Shown here: in pieces, positions 60,702-64,000 of the stretch
How positions within the stretch are numbered: position 1 is the first letter of the stretch
Layout: the number at the start of each line of letters is the position of its first letter
Assembly (NCBI RefSeq): GCF_026340095.1
Contig: NZ_JAPEPO010000001.1
Coordinates: forward strand, 7,088,501 to 7,152,500
From: Streptomyces sp. NBC_01446
GTDB taxonomy: Bacteria > Actinomycetota > Actinomycetes > Streptomycetales > Streptomycetaceae
Direction: 5' to 3'
DNA length: 64,000 nucleotides
Program-made: the position numbers and the translations under genes
The notes under the pieces: generated by a model
What the model was told of the DNA's origin: nothing
What the model saw: only the letters and a program-made list of their open reading frames with translations
Database searches by the model: none

Positions 60702-62117
60702 ATGGCCTTCCCGACCACCGACATCGTCCACCACTTGGCGGCGTGCGCTGCCGAGACCCGGTACGAGGACCTTCCGTCCGAAGCCGCCGAAGCGGCCAAG
60801 AAGAGCATCCTGGACACGCTCGGAGTGATCCTCGCGGCCAGCGGCACGGAGCCGGCCGTGCGCGGTGTCATCGACCTGGTCCGGGAGGGCGGAGGCCGCC
60901 CGGAGGCATCCGTCCTCGCCTTCGGCGGGAAGGTTCCCGCTATGGCGGCAGCGTTCGCCAACGGCGCCATGGCGCACTGCCTCGATTACGACGACCAGAC
61001 CCCGTGGGGCCAGCACTGCTCCAGCTCGATCGTCCCGGCCGTGTTCGCGGTCGCCGAACGGCAGGGCGGTGTCCGTGGCGCCGACCTCATCGCCGCTGTC
61101 GCGGCCGGGCAGGACCTGTTCGCCCGGCTGCGCCGCAACGTCGGCTGGCGCAAGGACTGGAACCTGTCGACCGTGCTGGGAGTATTCGCCGCGACCGCGG
61201 CGGCGGGCCGCGTCCTCGGCCTGCCCGGCGAGCGCCTGGCCGACGCCCTGGGCATCGCGAGTATGCAGTCCAGCGGTGTCATGGAGGTGGTCGCGGGAAC
61301 AGGCAGCGACCTGCGAGCCATGTACGCGGGATTCTCCGCCAGGGGAGCGGTCACCGCGGCCCTCCTCGCCCAGAAGGGCATCACAGGTGTCCCGGACCTC
61401 TTCGAAGGCGAACACGGCGTCTTCCGCACATACTTCGGTGGCACATACGACCGCGAGGCCATCCTCGGCGAGCTGGGCACGGACTACCAGGGCGGCGGAA
61501 CGCTCTACAAGCCCTGGCCCGCGGTCGGCACCTCCCACAGCCACATCCACGCCACCATCGGCCTCATGGCCGACCACGGCCTGGCCACGGACGACATCGA
61601 CGAGATCCGCGTCCATGTCGGTGACTACCACGACCTGATGTGCCGCCCGCTCGACGCCCGACGCGCCCCGTCCACGCTCGTCGACGCGAAGTTCAGCCTC
61701 CCGTTCCTGGTGGCCGTCGCCGCCGTCCGCCGCACGGTACGGGTGTCGGACTTCCTGCCCGAGGCGCTGCGTGACACCGAGGTACTGGACGTGGCTCGCA
61801 GGGTCGTCCCCGTACCCGACAAGAGCCTCGACTGGACGATGGAACTCCCGCCCGGACGCGTGGAGTTGCGGCTCCGCAGTGGACGCGTCATGACCCGAAC
61901 CGGCATAAACGTACCCGGCAGCACCGAAGCGCCCCTGACATGGGACGACCTCACCCGCAAGTTCGAGGATTGCGTGGCCGTCGCCATGACCGCGCCCTCC
62001 GTTCGGCAGGCCCGTATGACGGTCCGACTGGTCCGTGATCTCGACACGTCCGATGACGCCACGGAGATCGTCCGTGTTCTCGCCGCGGGCCAGCGCGACG
62101 CCACAACCGGTCACTGA
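60702..62117 (+). CDS. MmgE/PrpD family protein 2
   Basis: 471 aa. Close paralog of 51977-53398: SILDTLGVILAASGTEPA, FANGAMAHCLDYDDQTPWGQH, VAAGQDLFARLRRNVGW, YKPWPAVGTSHSHIHATI and DAKFSLPFLVAVAAV. Differences concentrate in the lid and C-terminal region, so substrates may differ. Last gene of the second unit; convergent with decayed genes to its right, the stops overlapping by a few bases. Confidence 0.88.
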   Translation: MAFPTTDIVHHLAACAAETRYEDLPSEAAEAAKKSILDTLGVILAASGTEPAVRGVIDLVREGGGRPEASVLAFGGKVPAMAAAFANGAMAHCLDYDDQTPWGQHCSSSIVPAVFAVAERQGGVRGADLIAAVAAGQDLFARLRRNVGWRKDWNLSTVLGVFAATAAAGRVLGLPGERLADALGIASMQSSGVMEVVAGTGSDLRAMYAGFSARGAVTAALLAQKGITGVPDLFEGEHGVFRTYFGGTYDREAILGELGTDYQGGGTLYKPWPAVGTSHSHIHATIGLMADHGLATDDIDEIRVHVGDYHDLMCRPLDARRAPSTLVDAKFSLPFLVAVAAVRRTVRVSDFLPEALRDTEVLDVARRVVPVPDKSLDWTMELPPGRVELRLRSGRVMTRTGINVPGSTEAPLTWDDLTRKFEDCVAVAMTAPSVRQARMTVRLVRDLDTSDDATEIVRVLAAGQRDATTGH

Positions 62118-62354
62118 CCGGGTTGCGGAATCTCCCGGCGGAGCAGGTAGTCGACGAACGCGAACGGCGATCGGTCCGGGGTCCAGCTGGGTACGTAGAT
62201 GGTGTCGTCACTGCCGCGCAGAGCGACGAGTGCCGTCGGCTTCTGCCAGCCGGCTGCGGAGCCGGTGGCCACGAGACGGAGCTCCACGGGCAGGTCTGCC
62301 GGATGGCCTCGCGTGCCAGGCGGGTAGCTGAGGTAGACGGCCACGTCGCTGGCC
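62111..62354 (-). pseudogene. Unrecognised 3' fragment fused to broken paoA-like gene
   Basis: A frame ending at 62111 gives about 77 residues (VYLSYPPGTRGHPADLPVEL, later DDTIYVPSWTPDRSPFAF) with good codon use but no match I know. It follows straight on from the decayed paoA-like sequence, so it is probably the end of a different gene joined by deletion. Confidence 0.45.
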
Positions 62355-62811
62355 GGATGCACGCCTGCTGCAGCGGATGCAGTTGCTCGCCGTCTGCGAG
62401 GGCCTCGACCGTGGTGACCTCGGCCCCGCCCAGGTGCACCGCGAGCGTCAGTCAGACGCTCTGCGGGGGCCGTCGACGAGGACCGTGCAGGCGCCACTGG
62501 CACCGGCGTTGCAGCCCTTCTTCGAGCCGATGAGGCCGAACTGCTCGCGCAGCAGGTCGAGCAGCGAGGCGCGGTTGTCCACCGTCACCGTCCTCCGGGT
62601 GCTGTTGACTGGCAGGGTATACGGGCTGGTGGCACCGTTGCGGCGGCGACCTCCTCGAGGTCGGTCAGTAGTGCCCCCGGCCACTCCGCCCGCCACCACT
62701 CCGCCGACCGCTGAGGGGGCGGCGAGGACCGGTGTGCCTGCTCGAGCCGGAAGAGGCTTTGTTCGGCTCGGGGGAGGGCGGTACGGCTGATTCAGGCAGT
62801 TGTATGGGCAT
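62355..62811 (-). pseudogene. Degenerate paoA-like 2Fe-2S subunit
   Basis: From ATG 62811 the leader is short and the Tat-like part (VGGVVAGGVAGG) lies in a second frame. That frame gives NRASLLDLLREQFGLIGSKKG and then CNAGASGACTVLVDG, which matches paoA at 11887-12525 except that one cluster Cys is Ser. A shift near 62450 moves coding to a third frame (VHLGGAEVTTVEALADGEQLHPLQQAC), and the second cluster motif CGYCTPGQ is missing. Not functional. Confidence 0.8.
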
Positions 62812-62989
62812 GCAGACGCCTCTGCGTTGCGGACGAGACGACTGAGCGGGCGCAGCGCTGGTTGCCGACTGGGCAGTCGCCGACGGTCGAACTGTGAGTC
62901 TCGAAGCACCAGCCCAACCCGCGGCAGGGAAGGAATCTTCCCCCCTTTGGCTGGGACAGGATGCGTACGGCCGGACCCTAAAGTGTCGG

Positions 62990-63540
62990 CTACGCCTTGA
63001 GCCCGTCGATGCGGAACGACACGAAGCGGCGCCAGTCGCCCGCGCTCTGGATCACCTGTGACGTGGCCCAGAGCAGCATCATCAAGTCCTTCACCCTGAA
63101 GTCCCGGCGCAGCCTGCCGGCGTCGTGGGCGGGCTCGATGATCCGCGAGCTTTCCTCGAGACAGGTGCGGCATGCCGCCCCCACGTTGTTGCTGACTGGG
63201 ATCCGCTCGCCCATCGCGTCGTTGAGGCCGCGATCCTCCGCCTGCAGGGCGAACAGTCCCTCCAGATAGCCGACGAATTCCTTCCAGGGGTCCGCGGCGT
63301 CGAACGCGGCCTGGTGGTTCCGGCCGACCGCCGCGATGCGCTCGGGAAAGATTGCGTCGTAGAAGTCGTTGCGAGTCGGGAAGTGGTTGCAGAGCGTGCC
63401 GATGCTCACGCCGCCGCGGCGCGCGACCTCGTCGAGCGGCACGTCCAGGCCTCGCTCGGTGAACAACTGGGCGGGGCGACCAGCAGTTTGTCGCGGTTAC
63501 GGAGGGCGTCAGTGCGCGGAGGTCTGGACTTCGGTGGCAT
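62990..63540 (-). pseudogene. TetR family regulator with single-base frameshift
   Basis: From ATG 63540 (MPPKSRPPRTDALRNRDKLL) the HTH begins in one frame and continues in another: LFTERGLDVPLDEVARRGGVSIGTLCNHFPTR, then a full TetR C-terminal domain to 62990. A single missing base in the GC run near 63472-63480 explains the break. It could be a true mutation or a sequence error. The 178 bases between it and the paoA-like remnant hold no gene. Confidence 0.75.
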
Positions 63541-63577
63541 TCGGCCATCGTATGAAATCGGCAACGCACTCAAGTTT

Positions 63578-64000
63578 TCATGAGGTCGAGGCAGTGAAGA
63601 CGCCCTCGGCGCGGTCGCGTTCGGTGAACAGCTTCCAGGCGCACTCGGCGAGGTCCTCCGGATCGAACGTGGGGAGCGCCGCGCCGGTGTCCCCGTAGGC
63701 CGAAGTGGCCTCATAGGTGGCGCTGCGTTCGATCATGCCGCCGATCGACAGGGCGTCGGCATACACACCAGTACTCTCAAGCCCCGCGTTCAGGGTGAGC
63801 GTGTAGGTGCGCACCGCACCTGCCGCCGCCAATGGCGCCGTGGGGCCGAACGCGGGCAGCGGCTTGTGAGTGTTGCCCCCGTTGGCGATCAACTGCCCCC
63901 CGCGCCGAGCTCGATCATCCCCGGAATCACCTTGCCGGTCACGTCCACGGCCGGCAGCACGTGGGACTCCATCATGGAACGAACGTCGGCCGCGTCGGTC
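63578..64000 (-). pseudogene. NAD(P)-dependent oxidoreductase/SDR, frameshifted, cut by window edge
   Basis: The right-hand part reads VRSMMESHVLPAVDVTGKVI, then GMIELGAGGS-stop, and the sequence then continues one frame over as QLIANGGNTHKPLPAFGPTA to the end at 63578. One base is missing in a G run near 63900. The pattern fits the second half of an SDR without a clear Tyr-x-x-x-Lys in the visible part. The 5' end is outside the window. Confidence 0.6.

Noticed and set aside
60531..62114. 527-codon open frame on the minus strand
   Set aside because: Antisense shadow of the PrpD 2 gene with no family features.
1..64000. CRISPR arrays, tRNA or rRNA genes
   Set aside because: No regularly spaced repeats and no tRNA-like cloverleaf or rRNA sequence seen by reading; a tRNA scan would be needed to be sure.

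Overview
The window looks like a Streptomyces or closely related high-GC actinomycete chromosome. GC is high throughout, GTG starts are frequent, ribosome sites are GGAGG-like, SDR/MFS/aldehyde dehydrogenase genes are plentiful, and two MmyB-like XRE regulators sit beside divergent SDR or transporter genes. I saw no tRNA, rRNA or CRISPR array.

Layout. (1) 1-6.0 kb is a mobile-element junction. It holds a large serine integrase, a putative directionality-factor-like protein, a 34-codon 5' stump of an MFS gene that marks the insertion point, a second (tyrosine) integrase, an excisionase-like HTH protein and a two-gene module (DUF4365-like putative nuclease plus an unrecognised 376-aa protein). 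(2) 6.0-23.3 kb holds a metallophosphoesterase, a periplasmic aldehyde oxidase set of the PaoABC type with its XdhC chaperone, and two MmyB-like regulators with their SDR, ADH, AKR and MFS neighbours. Six copies of one operator-like box lie in this part. (3) 23.3-45.8 kb is a catabolic region around an IclR regulator. A minus-strand run encodes a cupin, a DUF1537 sugar-acid kinase, a class II aldolase, an Asp/Glu-racemase-family protein and an aldehyde dehydrogenase. A plus-strand run encodes SDR, aldehyde dehydrogenase, HpcH/HpaI aldolase and ketopantoate-reductase-like proteins, then MFS, ADH, aldehyde dehydrogenase, LysR and an MBL hydrolase. Four matches to one 29-bp IclR-type palindrome lie upstream of these units. 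(4) 45.9-62.1 kb continues the catabolic theme: tartrate-dehydrogenase-like enzyme, MFS, aldehyde dehydrogenase, two SDRs, MmgE/PrpD and MFS; then an inactivated IS5-family element and a duplicated MFS fragment; then a parallel ADH, MFS, aldehyde dehydrogenase and MmgE/PrpD set. (5) 62.1-64.0 kb is decayed, with a broken second paoA-like gene, a frameshifted tetR and a frameshifted SDR.

How the parts may work together (inference): region 3 and probably region 4 import small carboxylic or hydroxy acids through several MFS carriers, oxidise alcohols and aldehydes with ADH, SDR and aldehyde dehydrogenases, and cleave or dehydrate the resulting acids with the kinase/aldolase pair, HpcH aldolase, tartrate-type dehydrogenase and PrpD enzymes. 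The IclR protein probably controls at least four promoters. The substrate cannot be read from the sequence.
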